A stretch of DNA of 64,000 nt. Source: Rhizoclosmatium globosum. Its lineage: Eukaryota; Chytridiomycota; Chytridiomycetes; Chytridiales; Chytriomycetaceae. Both the position numbers and the translations under genes were made by a program. Positions 10,985 through 22,138 of the stretch are shown here, piece by piece. The stretch is from contig MCGO01000046.1 of assembly GCA_002104985.1 (NCBI GenBank), forward strand, positions 62,001 through 126,000, written 5' to 3'. Under the pieces are notes generated by a model. The model worked only from the letters and a program-made list of their open reading frames with translations, did not search any database and was not told the origin of the DNA. The number at the start of each line of letters is the position of its first letter. The first letter of the stretch is position 1.

Positions 10985-13592
10985 ATGGGAAAGAACACTA
11001 AAGCCAACTCTACCGTTACTGCCGTTAAGCAGAGCGTTCAACAACAGCCTGCTTTGAATGCCAAGTTGGCTGCCACTCAAAAGGTACGTGCCCCCACATC
11101 TGGTTCAGTACGACCCCTCCCTTCCTTACTAACAAGTGCACATCAGCCTGCCACTCCCGCCACTAAGACTGCCGCCCCTAAATCTGCATCTTCATCTCCA
11201 ACTAAGGCCGCCGCTCCTAAGTCTGCTACCCCATCCCCAACTAAAGCTGCTGCCGCCCCCATCAAAGCTGCCACCCCTGCTCCAAAAGCTGCTCCAATTA
11301 AGCCCGCAACTCCACAACAAGCTTCAAAGCCATCTACTCCTCAACAGAAAGCTGCCATGCCAATTGCTCCAAAGCCAGTTGCGAGACCTACTTCTGGAAA
11401 GACTCAAGCGGCTGCACCACTTTCAAAACCAGCTACTCCATCTAAGGTGCAAGCTGCCCCAGCAAAGGTCTCTCCCGTGAAAGCTTCTGCCCCAGTTTCC
11501 AAGCCATCTACTCCATCCAAGGTTCAGGCTTCTGCAAAACCTGCCCCAGTAAAAGCTGCTTTGTCTAGCCCAACTAAGGCTATTGCAAAGCAGGACTCAA
11601 TGTTGGGTGATATGTTTGAGCTTCCACAAAAGGTAACTATCCGTAACAACTTAATCATGTTAAATTCTAATATTGTACTCAATTAAGTGGGTTGCTGAAT
11701 GCAAGCCAGCTACACCAGTGCACAGATCACGTCCAACAACTCCATCAGCTTCACCAACTAAGGCTTCTGCACCCTTGAAGCCAGCATCTCCAACCAAGGC
11801 TGCTCCAACTAAACCAGCCTCCCCATCTAAGGCTGCTGCACCAGTCTCAAAGCCAGTTTCTAAACCATCTACTCCATCTGCTGCTCCAGTTAAGGCAGCT
11901 CCAGTTAAATCGGCAGCTCCAAAGTCTGCATCCCCAACCAAGGCTGCCCCAATTGTCAAAGCTTCTCCCTCAAAAACCAATGATGAGGTTTACAGCTTAA
12001 ACTTTATGTTTAATGAGCCTGCTGGTTGGTCTACAAAAGCTGCTGTTCCACCAAAGACAATGTCAGGACCTGTTAAGTCTGCTGCCCCTGCTTCCAAGCC
12101 AGCAACCCCAGCTCCAAAGTCTTTGACTGCATCCAAGCCAGCTACTCCAGCACCAAAGGCTGCTGCTACATCCAAGCCACAGACTCCAGCACCAAAGGCT
12201 GCTGCTACATCCAAGCCACAGACTCCAGTCCAACAAAAGGCTGCACCAGCTCCAGTAAAGGCCGCTGCTCCAAAGTCTGCCTCCCCAACCAAGGCTGCTC
12301 CAGCTCCAGTTAAGGCTGCCACTCCAGCTTCCAAGCCACAAACCCCAGTTCAACAAAAGGCTGCACCAGCTCCAGTAAAGGCCGCTGCTCCAAAGTCTGC
12401 CTCCCCAACCAAGGCTGCTCCAGCTCCAGTTAAGGCTGCCACTCCAGCTTCCAAGCCACAAACCCCAGTTCAACAAAAGGCTGCACCAGCTCCAGTAAAG
12501 GCCGCTGCTCCAAAGTCTGCCTCCCCAACCAAGGCTGCTCCAGCTCCAGTTAAGGCTGCCACTCCAGCTTCCAAGCCACAAACCCCAGTTCAACAAAAGG
12601 CTGCACCAGCTCCAGTAAAGGCCGCTGCTCCAAAGTCTGCCTCCCCAACCAAGGCTGCTCCAGCTCCAGTTAAGGCTGCTACTCCAGCCTCCAAGCCAGC
12701 AACTCCACAGCCAAAAGCTGCTGCTCCAAAGTCTGCCTCCCCAATGAAGGCTGCTCCAGCTCCAGTTAAGGCTGCTACTCCAGCCTCCAAGCCACAAACC
12801 CCAGTTCAACAAAAGGCTGCACCAGCTCCAGTAAAGGTCGCTGCTCCAAAGTCTGCCTCCCCAACGAAGGCTGCTCCAGCTCCAGTTAAGGCTGCTACTC
12901 CAGCCTCCAAGCCAGCAACTCCACAGCCAAAAGCTGCTGCTCCAAAGTCTGCCTCCCCAACGAAGGCTGCTCCAGCTCCAGTTAAGGCTGCTACTCCAGC
13001 CTCCAAGCCACAAACCCCAGTTCAACAAAAGGCTGCACCAGCTCCAGTAAAGGCCGCTGCTCCAAAGTCTGCCTCCCCAACGAAGGCTGCTCCAGCTCCA
13101 GTTAAGGCTGCTACTCCAGCCTCCAAGCCAGCAACTCCACAGCCAAAAGCTGCTGCTCCAAAGTCTGCCTCCCCAACCAAGGCTGCTCCAGCTCCAGTTA
13201 AGGCTGCTACTCCAGCCTCCAAGCCAGCAACTCCACAGCCAAAAGCTGCTGCTCCAAAGTCTGCATCTCCAACCAAGGTTGCTGCCCCAGCCTCTAAATC
13301 AGTCACACCAGCCCCTAAAGCTGCTGTTGCTTCCAAGCCATCATCTCCATCAAAAGCTGCAGTTCCAGTAAAAGCAGTCACACCAGCACCAAAGTCTGCC
13401 TCCCCAACAAAGGCTGCACCAGTACCAGTCAAGGCTTCTACCCCAGCCTCCAAGCCAACAACTGCAGCCCCCAAGTCCGCAAATGGAAAGGCTCCCACTG
13501 CTGCTCCTAAGTCTGCAGCCCCAGTCCCACAACAGCAGGCAAAGGAAAAGTCACGTCCCGCCAGTGGATCCAACAAAAAGTTGAAGCGTTAA
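10985..13592 (+). CDS. Lys/Ala/Pro-rich SPTK-repeat protein (histone H1 tail-like)
   Basis: Three exons, 10985-11083, 11147-11632 and 11688-13592, all phase 0, give about 829 residues. Almost the whole protein is built from short units such as APKSASPTKAAPAPVK, ATPASKPATPQPKAA and TPVQQKAAPAPVK. S/T-P-x-K motifs occur dozens of times. These are the motifs found in histone H1 tails and are CDK consensus sites, so a basic, heavily phosphorylated, disordered DNA- or microtubule-binding protein is likely, but the family is not identified. Two segments break the pattern and contain Trp/Phe: DSMLGDMFELPQKWVAEC, which spans the second splice junction, and DEVYSLNFMFNEPAGWSTK near 11985-12045. They may be short linear binding motifs. 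Inside exon 3 lies an array of near-identical 120-bp units. The antisense strand also stays open here because of the composition, but that frame is not a gene. Confidence 0.75.
12226..13280 (+). repeat. In-frame tandem repeat array (120-bp and 108-bp units)
   Basis: From about 12226 to 12705 four copies of a 120-bp (40-codon) unit are almost identical base for base: lines starting at 12241, 12361, 12481 and 12601 repeat with period 120. After this, related units alternating 96-108 bp continue to about 13280 with scattered substitutions (ACC/ACG/ATG at one Thr codon, GCC/GCT at one Ala codon). All units are multiples of three, so the frame is kept. The array is expected to be copy-number variable between strains. 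Confidence 0.9.
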
Positions 13593-14207
13593 ATATGAAT
13601 TAATTGTTAAATTCTGAAGAGTGTATTGAGTGGTTGAATTTATAGTAGTAATATGTTGTTGGTTGGAGTTTTTTAAAATAAATCTACATACTATATCACA
13701 AAACTGGTCATCATGTTCAAGGATGTGAAGAATCTGTAGTATGTAGCCATCCAGAAGGTTGTGTGGCATGGATGAATGAGGTTCAATAATCATTCAACAT
13801 CGTCTTTCATGTACAGATGTATTCTTTTATGGACTTTGTTCTTGAACTTTTGGATGCTGCCAGCTGCTGATGATGCAGTTTGAAGGCTATACCCACAAGC
13901 TTAAAGAATTTGAGTAAAAAGGCACTAGATTCATAGAGGTTCAGGGTGGTTCAGGGTGGTACCATGAGGGTGAAAGGATGACTCAAGCGATGGCTTGAGG
14001 ATTCGGTGGAATTGTTTTAGCTGGTGTGGGGACGGATTTTGGAAGCAGTGGTTGTTGGTGTGGCTATTGTTGGTTTGGTTGGTGTCCTTGCAACACAGCA
14101 ACAATCTCTGCCGAAGTATTTAGTGACATATTATATGAATAAACGTCAGATTATTATGTACCTCCCGCGGTTTCACTGATCTGATCTTCTCCTCTCAGCT
14201 CCATTAA
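13593..14207. other. Gene-free interval
   Basis: Holds the 3' flank of the SPTK gene, a short direct repeat (GGTTCAGGGT twice in a row near 13937-13960) and a GT-rich stretch at 14030-14095. No coding or RNA gene signal is seen. Confidence 0.5.
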
Positions 14208-14860
14208 TCAAGACAATTGTGTTGCACTTGGAAAGAGGTATCCACTTGTGATTCCAGACAGAAATATCCAACCCAAAAGATGCCGAACAGGACACAGCAT
14301 TGGGCAATTGTCAACTTGCCACATAATTAAGTTAACTGGAACTTTATCAGACTTTCCAAATACGGTGAATCCTAGGCCCTCAATTTCACCACTCGCTGAA
14401 AAAACGGTGATGTCACCAATTAATACAATTAAACTCATACTTTCCTCCTCCCAAGTCAATCTTGATGCACTCATTGAAGGTGGTCATTGCGGTGGCCGCT
14501 CTAACAGCATGAGCATACTGTCATAATTGCCAATAAGGGAGCAGAAGTAGCTCATTACTATTGTTGTAAGATTTGAATACGTAAATAGATGTGTTTAAGA
14601 GAACTCACAATTAATGTGCTTGAATTCTCAGAGAGAGGCTTGTTTCCATGAGAAGCTACTGGATTCGCAGCTTGAGTGAGGTTGAGCCGTTTCAAAGCTT
14701 CCTGGATTCCGACCTTCGCTTTTGACTGTAGGTCTTCAGGAATCATAAATTGGTCTTGTGTCTTTTTCTGATTTATACGCTGCGTTTGTGCTTCCGGCGT
14801 TGGTAGGTCTTCTCTATGTCCATTTTGAGTCGTTTGTTTGGCAGGCGCACTGCAACAATT
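14208..14860 (-). pseudogene. Tyrosine-recombinase-like transposon fragment
   Basis: Read on the minus strand, this stretch contains, in two frames, RAATAMTTFNECIKI, then GLGFTVFGKSDKVPV, then CPVRHLLGWIFL followed by SGITSGYLFP. The order (Arg-Ala-rich helix with TTF, a K-x-D-K strand, a C-P-V-R-x-L-L helix, G-Y-L-F-P) matches the catalytic-domain segment seen in Crypton-like and related eukaryotic tyrosine recombinases. The preceding stretch (about 14600-14850) is an open Gln/Thr/Lys-rich region. No complete catalytic Arg...His-x-x-Arg...Tyr set can be read, and the frame is broken near 14410-14480, so I treat it as a decayed or partial copy. The family assignment is by pattern and moderately confident. 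Confidence 0.5.
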
Positions 14861-14872
14861 GTTAACAAAAGA

Positions 14873-14921
14873 GATCAAGGGGAAATTAGGGTTGTGGTTC
14901 ATGAACCATGAACCAAATTTA
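14873..14921 (+). repeat. Left arm of a 49-bp inverted repeat pair
   Basis: This arm matches the reverse complement of 18199-18247 at 43 of 49 bases by eye. Both arms read inward from GATC(A/T)AGGGGAAATTAGGG to AACCAAATTTA, as terminal inverted repeats would. The arm contains the perfect palindrome GGTTCATGAACC. Confidence 0.7.
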
Positions 14922-16961
14922 TCGTTTTTTACTTCGTGGTTCATCCCAGAATAAATCATACTATCCATTATTATGCACGCCATCATAATGTACCATATTG
15001 AATCTGGCCAATCTAGTAAATTTCAGCAATTTCGAAGTTTGTCAGAAGGGATACAGGAAGCTGAACGTTTCTTATTTGGAGGCAACTTAATTTTAGTGGA
15101 CGTGGTCACTTGGGTAATGGACGGAAGCAGTGGAATGGATCGTGTGGAGGAATGGAATCCGGTGGTAGCACAGGAACCAAAGGTGTTTTTGAGGAAGAAA
15201 AGAAATCTGGGTAAGGACAACCAGTCCCTAGAATGCAACCAGGTTGCTGCCAGACAACAGTTTGAAGTTTGCTGTATGCTCCAATACCAAACATAGATTA
15301 TGAATTTTGATTGAAAAAGAAGTTACTTGACATTGTTAAATTGTTAATCATGATAGAATTGTGGTGTGAGATTCCTTTCTGCCAGTTCAAGTTAACTTTG
15401 CAAGGTTGGCCTGGACCAGCATAGAAAGTGAGCGAAAAAGCTAAAAAGTTCCACGGAGCTGTGAGTTTACAAACCTGCCACCCTGTCAAGTTACACTTCA
15501 ATATGCTGGCTGTCATGAAATAAAGAAACCCTACCTTCTCCTTTTTAATTTGCTGTTGTTGAGGACGACACTTCAGTGAAAAGAAAAATAGTGCAAGGCT
15601 AAGCAAATGGTGGGCAGAGAGAGAGGAAATGAAGATGCCTGAACACTAACAGTTTTGACTCAATTAAATACTATTTTACTGTTTTAATCAAGCCATCTTC
15701 ATTTACTACTCCAAAAGCTTTCAGACCCTCGTTGATTGTTTCAGAATAATAAATGAGATAGGGAGGGAGGGCAGGGCCAGGGAATTTACAATTCCAAGAT
15801 ACCCACAATTGTATCAAGAATATAGAGAAAAAGCGTCAAGTGCATTTAGGGCTTTGCAATATATTTTGAACTGTTTGATTGGACCAGTATTGAGTGAGTC
15901 AGCAATTCGAGCCCAAAGTCGGGAAATCCCGGCCCACTCCAAAACTGATAAAACAATAAATAACTTTATTTCCGTTTTATTTCGTATCACAAGACTCTGT
16001 GAAAATTAAAGATCATATAAAATTCTATGAAATGGCAGAAGAATGTGCGGTTTTGAAAGAATGGCGAGGAGTAGTGGCCAGGTTTATGTTGAATGCAACA
16101 TCTTGGCTTATTGGAGTTGATCCGGATCGTGACGAGGACTTAATAAATACATAAATTAGTATTGTTTTATTATTATGAGAAAGTATGACGTTCTATGGTC
16201 TTGAATATAGACCAGGGTTGTGGTTTGATTTTTGGGTTGAACACCACGGCCGGGACTCGGGAACGGCTGAAGCAAAATACCTGAAACTTTCGGAAACAAG
16301 GAGAATAAATACAAGATTGACGGAGGAGATAGGTTTCGTTTCAGCCTGCCTCGCCGCCGCCGCAAAGCCGCAACCGCCACCATCTCACTACTAATGTGCT
16401 TTATTAAACTAGGTCTACACGCGTAATAACAGGAAAAGCTGTTTAATTTGGTGGTTTTTGATCCCGGTTTTGTCCTCGGAAAAGTAGGAACATAATGAAT
16501 AGACACCCAAAAATAAACAGGGAGCTTTCCACGGTTGAGGTTCTGCCGAAAGGTTCGACCCTCGCCCTCACACACACACAGAAGAAACCCCTGGACAGAG
16601 CTTCATGGTTGAGGTTCTGCAAAAAGGTTTGACTCTTGCCTACACACCCAAGAGTCGAATTGTTCCTTCTTCTTGACAACCTTGGGACTCACAAGACTTT
16701 TGTGTGCATTGCTTTACATGTGTTATAGATGGCTTCTTATTCCCTGCTAATACTACTCCCTTTTTACAACTGATTTGCCAAGTTAAAAAACACCATTATT
16801 TGTCAAGCTTCAGCCAAATCTCTTGGCAAGGAGCTCGTGCCAATGGCTCTGGAAGCTTGTTACTGTCTCAAACTAGATTTAATTCGCGCTGTATTTAGCT
16901 GGACAGGCATTTTTGTGTTCAACAAGGAAAAAATCCTCGTGCAAGCCTTCCTCTTGTTGCT
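14922..16961. other. Interior of the inverted-repeat span, left half
   Basis: No recognisable intact gene. Short open frames on the minus strand at 15023-15294 (Pro-rich) and 15298-15606 have coding-like composition but no family that I know, and are most simply remains of mobile elements. A small imperfect tandem duplication lies at 16521-16650 and is listed separately. Confidence 0.45.
16521..16650. repeat. Imperfect two-copy tandem repeat (about 77 bp)
   Basis: GGTTGAGGTTCTGC followed by a related (A/C)(C/A)RAAAGGTT(C/T)GA stretch occurs at about 16531 and again near 16607, with similar flanks (GAGCTT before, CACACAC or ACACACCC after). Confidence 0.65.
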
Positions 16962-17052
16962 CTGTTTATTTGCAATGAAACCTTCCAGCCCATTAAATAA
17001 CACTTTCCTGACTCCCTGGGTTGAATATGCAACGTTTCCTGCCCATATAACC
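16962..17052 (-). repeat. Dispersed 91-bp repeat, copy 1
   Basis: The reverse complement of this stretch matches 22048-22138 at roughly four of five positions over 91 bases. Both copies translate to related peptides (YSTQGVRKVLFNGLEGFIA here, YSTQGVKKVLFDGLEGFIA in the other). This suggests a fragment of a formerly coding mobile-element gene of unknown family. Confidence 0.7.
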
Positions 17053-18198
17053 AGTGATCTGATAGCATGTGCTGTGCTTTTCAGCATCGATCCCCTACGC
17101 CAAAAATTTACTTCCCACCTAATTGCTATATATCTCCCATCAGGTCTTTTAGCCTTCCCATAACTTGGTCTTGTGGGCTGGATGCTTTTACATCAGCAGC
17201 CCCAATGGGAGGAGAAGTGTGGGGGTTCCTCCCCCCATGTTTCTAGAAATATATCTAGACCTTCCCTAGTTTTTAAGGGAACCACCCTAGGTTTGGTTTC
17301 TACTCTTGACTTAGTGAGGATGCTCCAGAGGCGATCTCCTCTTGTATCCTTTTGGGTAATGGTTGAATGCCCCAGCCCTTCTGGAAGAGACAAACGCCAA
17401 ACAACAGCAACCATCTAGTCAAGCTAATACACTCTTCAACTACCTTAGGACCTGTTAGGAGTGGAGGCAACCTTCGAGGTGAAGAAAGACAGGAAACAGT
17501 CTCAAGCAACCCAAACAACACCTGCTGCACTGCCACATTCAAATCTCAGAAGTAGTGGCTCCCATGCTCAAAATGCTGGAACTATCAATTTAGCCCAGAA
17601 CCACCATTTTCTAAAACCAGATTACTCAATTAGACAAGGCTGACAAAGCTCATTTGGTATAATCCAAGCTGCAGCCTGCATCCTCAACACGTTCAGCTTC
17701 AACCATCAACAGCGCACAATTTCCTGGCTGACGTATTTGAAGCAATCAAGCTCCTGTCTAAGACAGCTTGACTGTTCAGCTTCTGTTGCTTTATTTCTTA
17801 AAACAATATACTTGGATTTATCCAACCTCACACTTTCATTTTATAGTGGTTTGGGTGTGGTATGTAATTTTATTATACCCTCTTGGCCTTTGTTCACACT
17901 GTTTGCTTTTGTGCCAAAATTGAAGAAACATGCCACCAAGCTCCAACCTCTACCCTTTCAAAGTCCACGCAACATTGGTACCAAGTTTAAGAAAGGGTTA
18001 GAGAGCTTTTTTTAGTGGTGTTGTTTAACTGACAAAATCCATAAACTCACCACATACCAATAGAGGTCCCCAGATATTTAAGGATTTTTTTTCACCCAAG
18101 TGGTTTTTCTGATTAAATCATGTTAAGCTGGAATTAATAAGGATTTGGGAGAAATTTGGGAGAAAGAGGATTTGGCCAAAGGGATTCCTTAAGAACAG
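17053..18198. other. Gene-free interval inside the inverted-repeat span
   Basis: I see no supported gene or RNA. Open frames are short, overlap each other and lack recognisable domains. Confidence 0.4.
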
Positions 18199-18247
18199 TA
18201 AATTTGGTTCATGAACCATGAACTACAGCCCTAATTTCCCCTAGATC
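18199..18247 (-). repeat. Right arm of the 49-bp inverted repeat pair
   Basis: Reverse-complement partner of 14873-14921, about 43/49 identical. It also carries the palindrome GGTTCATGAACC. The pair delimits a span of 3375 bp. Confidence 0.7.
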
Positions 18248-20880
18248 TTGAGGAAGAAGTTAATAAGATATAAAAACGCTTTGAGGACAGGCTCCTCCAA
18301 AGCACAAATCCAATTGCTATTTTGGAAGCCTTCCCTGAGAAGGTAAGACACCAAGGAACCAAACCTATCTGTTGCGTATCTCTTTGTTTAAGATATATAC
18401 TCTCCAACGCATTATAAGACTCCAACAAAATATACTTGTATTATAAGACTCCGAAAATAATATACATGTTTGTCACAAAGTACAGACATTGTTGAGAACA
18501 GGCGTCAGTGATTGTATTTCAAACAGTAGGCCATCTTGGAAACTATGGCCTATGCACATAGGATTGTTGAAAAACTTTGCGAACTGGATGCCTTAAGTGT
18601 TTTAATGTCTTAAAGGAGGAATACTGCCATAAACCTGATTTTCACCCTTTTTGTTTTACAGCTGGTTGCAGATATATTGTCCCTCCTCTTTTTTATCTGT
18701 TTTTTGCATCTCTTTATTACTTTGTTCTCATTTCTTTATTTGATTTTTTTGGCCAAGCCTAGACGCAACACACCCAAAATATCCCCTCCACACCATCATT
18801 TGCCAACATCATTTGCCAACGGTACAGTCAAATGACCTACTCAAAGGATCTCTGGTTGATAATTGTGCTGGATCTTGGAAGGCATCACTGCAGTAAAGAC
18901 AGCCACCAAGTTGCGCATCTAACAACGTACAGTAACTCATGTACAATGATAGTGGCCAGGCAAAAGCGAGTTTTGGAGGTTCAAGTCCAGATCGTAAGTT
19001 TCTCACTTGTCTTTCACTCTCTAACTTGATAATTCACAAGTACCTTCGTATTCTACTTTACCAATTTTGTACTGCAGGATGTGCTGGAGAAGGCAACTGG
19101 ACAAAACGTATCAATTACAACTATCTGGTGGCATTTGCGAGCAGAAGGAATGGCCCCCAGGCAGGTATATTTTTATCTTGATACTTCATAATTTTCATGT
19201 TTGCAGATTTCAAAACAAGTGTCTGAGTGCAACGCCCTTGCAAAAGCAAAACATGTGAACCTCATGAGTCAGATTCCACGTGGATCCTGTGTCTATTGTG
19301 ATGAAGTGCATTCCAATGAAAAGAGCCTCCAACGACATTATAACTGGGCTATTGGAAAGGCTGTATTGAATGCCCCGGAAGTCCGCAATCCTTGCAAAAC
19401 TGCAAAAGCTGCCATCACTCTTTCCCATTGATACTTGGCGTTTCAGGTACAAGACGGAGCAATGAATATTAATGATTTTTTACGTTTATTGTGGATGAAC
19501 TAGTGAGTGGTGTTTGGTAAAAAAAGACGAATAAAGAGATGAGAAATTAGTAACAAAGAGATAGATAAAGTAATTAGAAAACACACAAAAAACAAATAAA
19601 AAAGAGAAGGAACTATTTATTTGCAACTAACTGTAAATGCTGTGTTGCCAACATTGTACCGTTGGAAGCAGCTGTTTCAATAAGGTAAAGAAAGCACTTA
19701 AAGAAAATGGTTGAGCTTGAAACTTCAAACCTGCTGACAGTTTTGGTCCCAACTGCTGTAATTGCATGGTTGATGTGCTGGTTCAGCCTATCAACCTTCT
19801 TCCAAAAATAGGCTAATATAATCTTTGCAGCCTTTACAGCCAACACACCTGGGAGTTCACTGAGTGTGGTAGGTGGCTTACATGCAGACTTATGGCCTTG
19901 GATCTCTTTTGTTACAGGACTTAAAGCACATTTTGACAGCGCTGTCCCGATTTCAAAACTTTGCCACAACCACGCCACCCACACCACGCCCAGGCACACC
20001 ACCCCAATTTTAACCCCTTCCTGCCAAGTTTACACTTTCTGGAAAGCTGCATAGCAGAAGAACATTTTATGTTTAATAAAAGACAGCCCACAAAAGAATA
20101 AGATGTGTTATGGGTATGTGAAGATATCTGCTTACCCATTCTGTGGCTTCAATCTAATTCCCTCAGTCAGGCTCTACCAGTATGCATTGTCCTTTGCCTG
20201 GTTTGTATTGGATTTGAACGAACTCAGCAGCTCTGGTCAGTCAGGGGGTTTCGCAGTTTGGAACGGGAGTTGGTTGCTAAGATTGCAGCTTCTCAGGATT
20301 GGGTGACAGTTTTGTTTCTTCTTTACAACAATTTGGAGCTGTCTTTTATTATGATGATCTGGATGCAGCTGCAGTTGAAGTGCAAAGCCGTTTGTACTGT
20401 TTTATGCAGTATGTGACAAAATTGAAGAATAATTAATGATGTTCCACATTAACTATTGCAACTGTAGGTTGGAATACAACTTCAAACCAAGGTTTCAAAG
20501 CTCTAGTTTACTATCTTATAATACACAAGAAAGATGTTTTTATAGAGATGATAATGACATTTTTCGAAAAGCCAAAGACAGAAATTAAGCTGTCACAAGG
20601 TAACTACAGCTAAGAGTTTAAGTTTTTCCTGGAGAATACAATTTTAGAGGTTTCATTGGGTTTAATACGGAATACATTCTTACTTTGTTTGCTGTTCTTA
20701 TTTGTATGTCATCCATAGCCTCAGTAGCAATGAGTTGTAATTTCTGAAATATTGGTGTCCATTTATCTAATTTTGGTTTAAAAACAATATTTTGCTTCTC
20801 AGGAGAAGTGCAAAGATCTTATGAGACTGGGGTTAAGAAGACACCCTCAAACGTAAGGAAAATCAAGTTGAGCAAGATTT
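18248..20880. other. Repeat-rich, gene-poor interval
   Basis: No intact gene. A short frame at about 19201-19431 (+) reads KHVNLMSQIPRGSCVYCDEV and looks like part of a Cys-containing protein. Another at 20105-20416 (+) is open but featureless. The composition is AT-rich compared with the flanking gene blocks. Degenerate transposon sequence is the simplest reading. Confidence 0.4.
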
Positions 20881-21022
20881 GCAGGATTTAGGAGGATATT
20901 TGGAGATCCTGATATATCCTGCAGGATTTCACTTTCTCCACAGATATTCCAATAAATCCACTTCGATTTTTTGCAAGCCTTGAAATCTTGCAATTCTGCA
21001 TTTATCCTCCTAAATCCTCTGC
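20881..21022. repeat. Small inverted repeat (possible MITE-like stem)
   Basis: GCAGGATTTAGGAGGATAT at about 20881 is mirrored by TTATCCTCCTAAATCCTCTGC at about 21002. The interior is also rich in ATCCT/AGGAT words in both orientations, so single strands could fold extensively. Confidence 0.55.
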
Positions 21023-21545
21023 ATTTTAGGTGGCAAGTTGAAATCCACGTCTTAAGGTGGTTTTGACAGGATTTCTTCAGGATTTTTCCTTGCCAAAGCT
21101 CAAAGTTGTCTCCATTGTTGGAGTTCATTACAGCCTTGAAAATGAAGGTGTTGACTATTGGAAAGTCAGTTTGGTATTCTTCAAACCTTAAACAGAAGTG
21201 ACATTGACAAAAATACTCAACAAGTTAAATTCAGCAATAATGAAAACAAAATTCAACAGGATACAGCTCAATTTAAGCAGTTTTCTGAGTATATGTGTGG
21301 AATTCTGGAGAAATGGGAACATGTGAGGAATGAAGATGCCTTTGGAAGAAAAGTGGATCATCATCGTCACTTAATAATTAATAAACGAAAAGGGATGAAC
21401 CAAGCTACTTATAGTTTTCCTTGACTTTCCTTGTCCTCATCTTCTCTGAAAGAGTCTGGCTCTGCTTCTCTCTGCATAAGTTCCATATCTTTTGTGCCTG
21501 CTTGATTTCCAGATCTTCCTCATCCATGCTAAGGTTGATTTTACC

Positions 21546-22010
21546 CTAACCATCACTTTCCACCTTTGCGGCAGCATTCTTGGTATTGGCTACACAGGTC
21601 CTTTGAACTTGGATGTTCCCCATTTTACTTTTGTTCTTGAGTAGTTTTTCCAGTTCCTCTGGTGGACATTTTCTGTACGGGTGCTTTGGAAGAGTTTTGC
21701 TTTTACAAAGACCACATCTGGTTGAACTGGTGTTATCCCTTTCCTGTGGGTGCATCTTTGAAGGTTTGAAGTGCTTTGCTGCTTTGGCTGAGTTTCTTGC
21801 GTTTAGCTTCATTCTAGCAGCATGTTTGCTTTTGGCCACAACTTTAGATTGGAGGCAGCTCTCTGATTAACCAGGAAATTGCGACTTTGGCATAGATCAA
21901 AGCGGCGTCTTCACTCATGGCCTCTTCTGGTATGTCAATTTTTTCCGCAACATGTGACAGTGGAGCTTCCATTCCCACGTCTTGTTGAAGTTGTAATAGA
22001 ACTTTGTCGG
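21546..22010 (-). pseudogene. Zinc-knuckle protein fragment, probably mobile-element derived
   Basis: Two adjacent minus-strand frames. The upstream one gives DVGMEAPLSHVAEKIDIPEE followed by SEDAALIYAKVAISWL. The downstream one gives a basic stretch (KHAARMKLNARNSAKAAKH) and then CGLCKSKTLPKHPYRKC, a CX2CX7HX4C arrangement like the zinc knuckles of transposases and Gag-like proteins. No start codon in a sensible context and no catalytic domain are visible. The family is unknown. Confidence 0.4.
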
Positions 22011-22047
22011 CTATTTTCTTTCATTGCATAGCAATTTTAGAATTACT

Positions 22048-22138
22048 GGTTATACATGGAGTAAACATCAAGTATTCAACCCAGGGAGTTAAGAAAGTAT
22101 TATTTGATGGGCTAGAAGGTTTCATTGCAAGTAAACAG
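22048..22138 (+). repeat. Dispersed 91-bp repeat, copy 2
   Basis: Plus-strand partner of the minus-strand copy at 16962-17052. Most differences keep the encoded peptide similar, as expected for copies that diverged while coding or descend from different active elements. Confidence 0.7.

Noticed and set aside
12063..13028. Long open frame on the minus strand (321 residues, Trp/Gly/Leu/Ser-rich)
   Set aside because: It is the mirror of the Ala/Pro/Lys repeats of the sense gene. Repeat composition without antisense stops explains its length and its repeated WSSLRWGGRLW-like units.
14558..14986. 142-residue minus-strand frame taken as one intact gene
   Set aside because: Its first part runs through the 49-bp inverted repeat arm. 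Only the part below about 14850 looks protein-like, and it joins the recombinase-like fragment.
18940..18995. tRNA-like B-box (GGTTCAAGTCC) with an A-box-like TAGTGGCCAGGC upstream
   Set aside because: No acceptor stem or anticodon arm can be paired around it. At most it is a relic of a tRNA-derived repeat.
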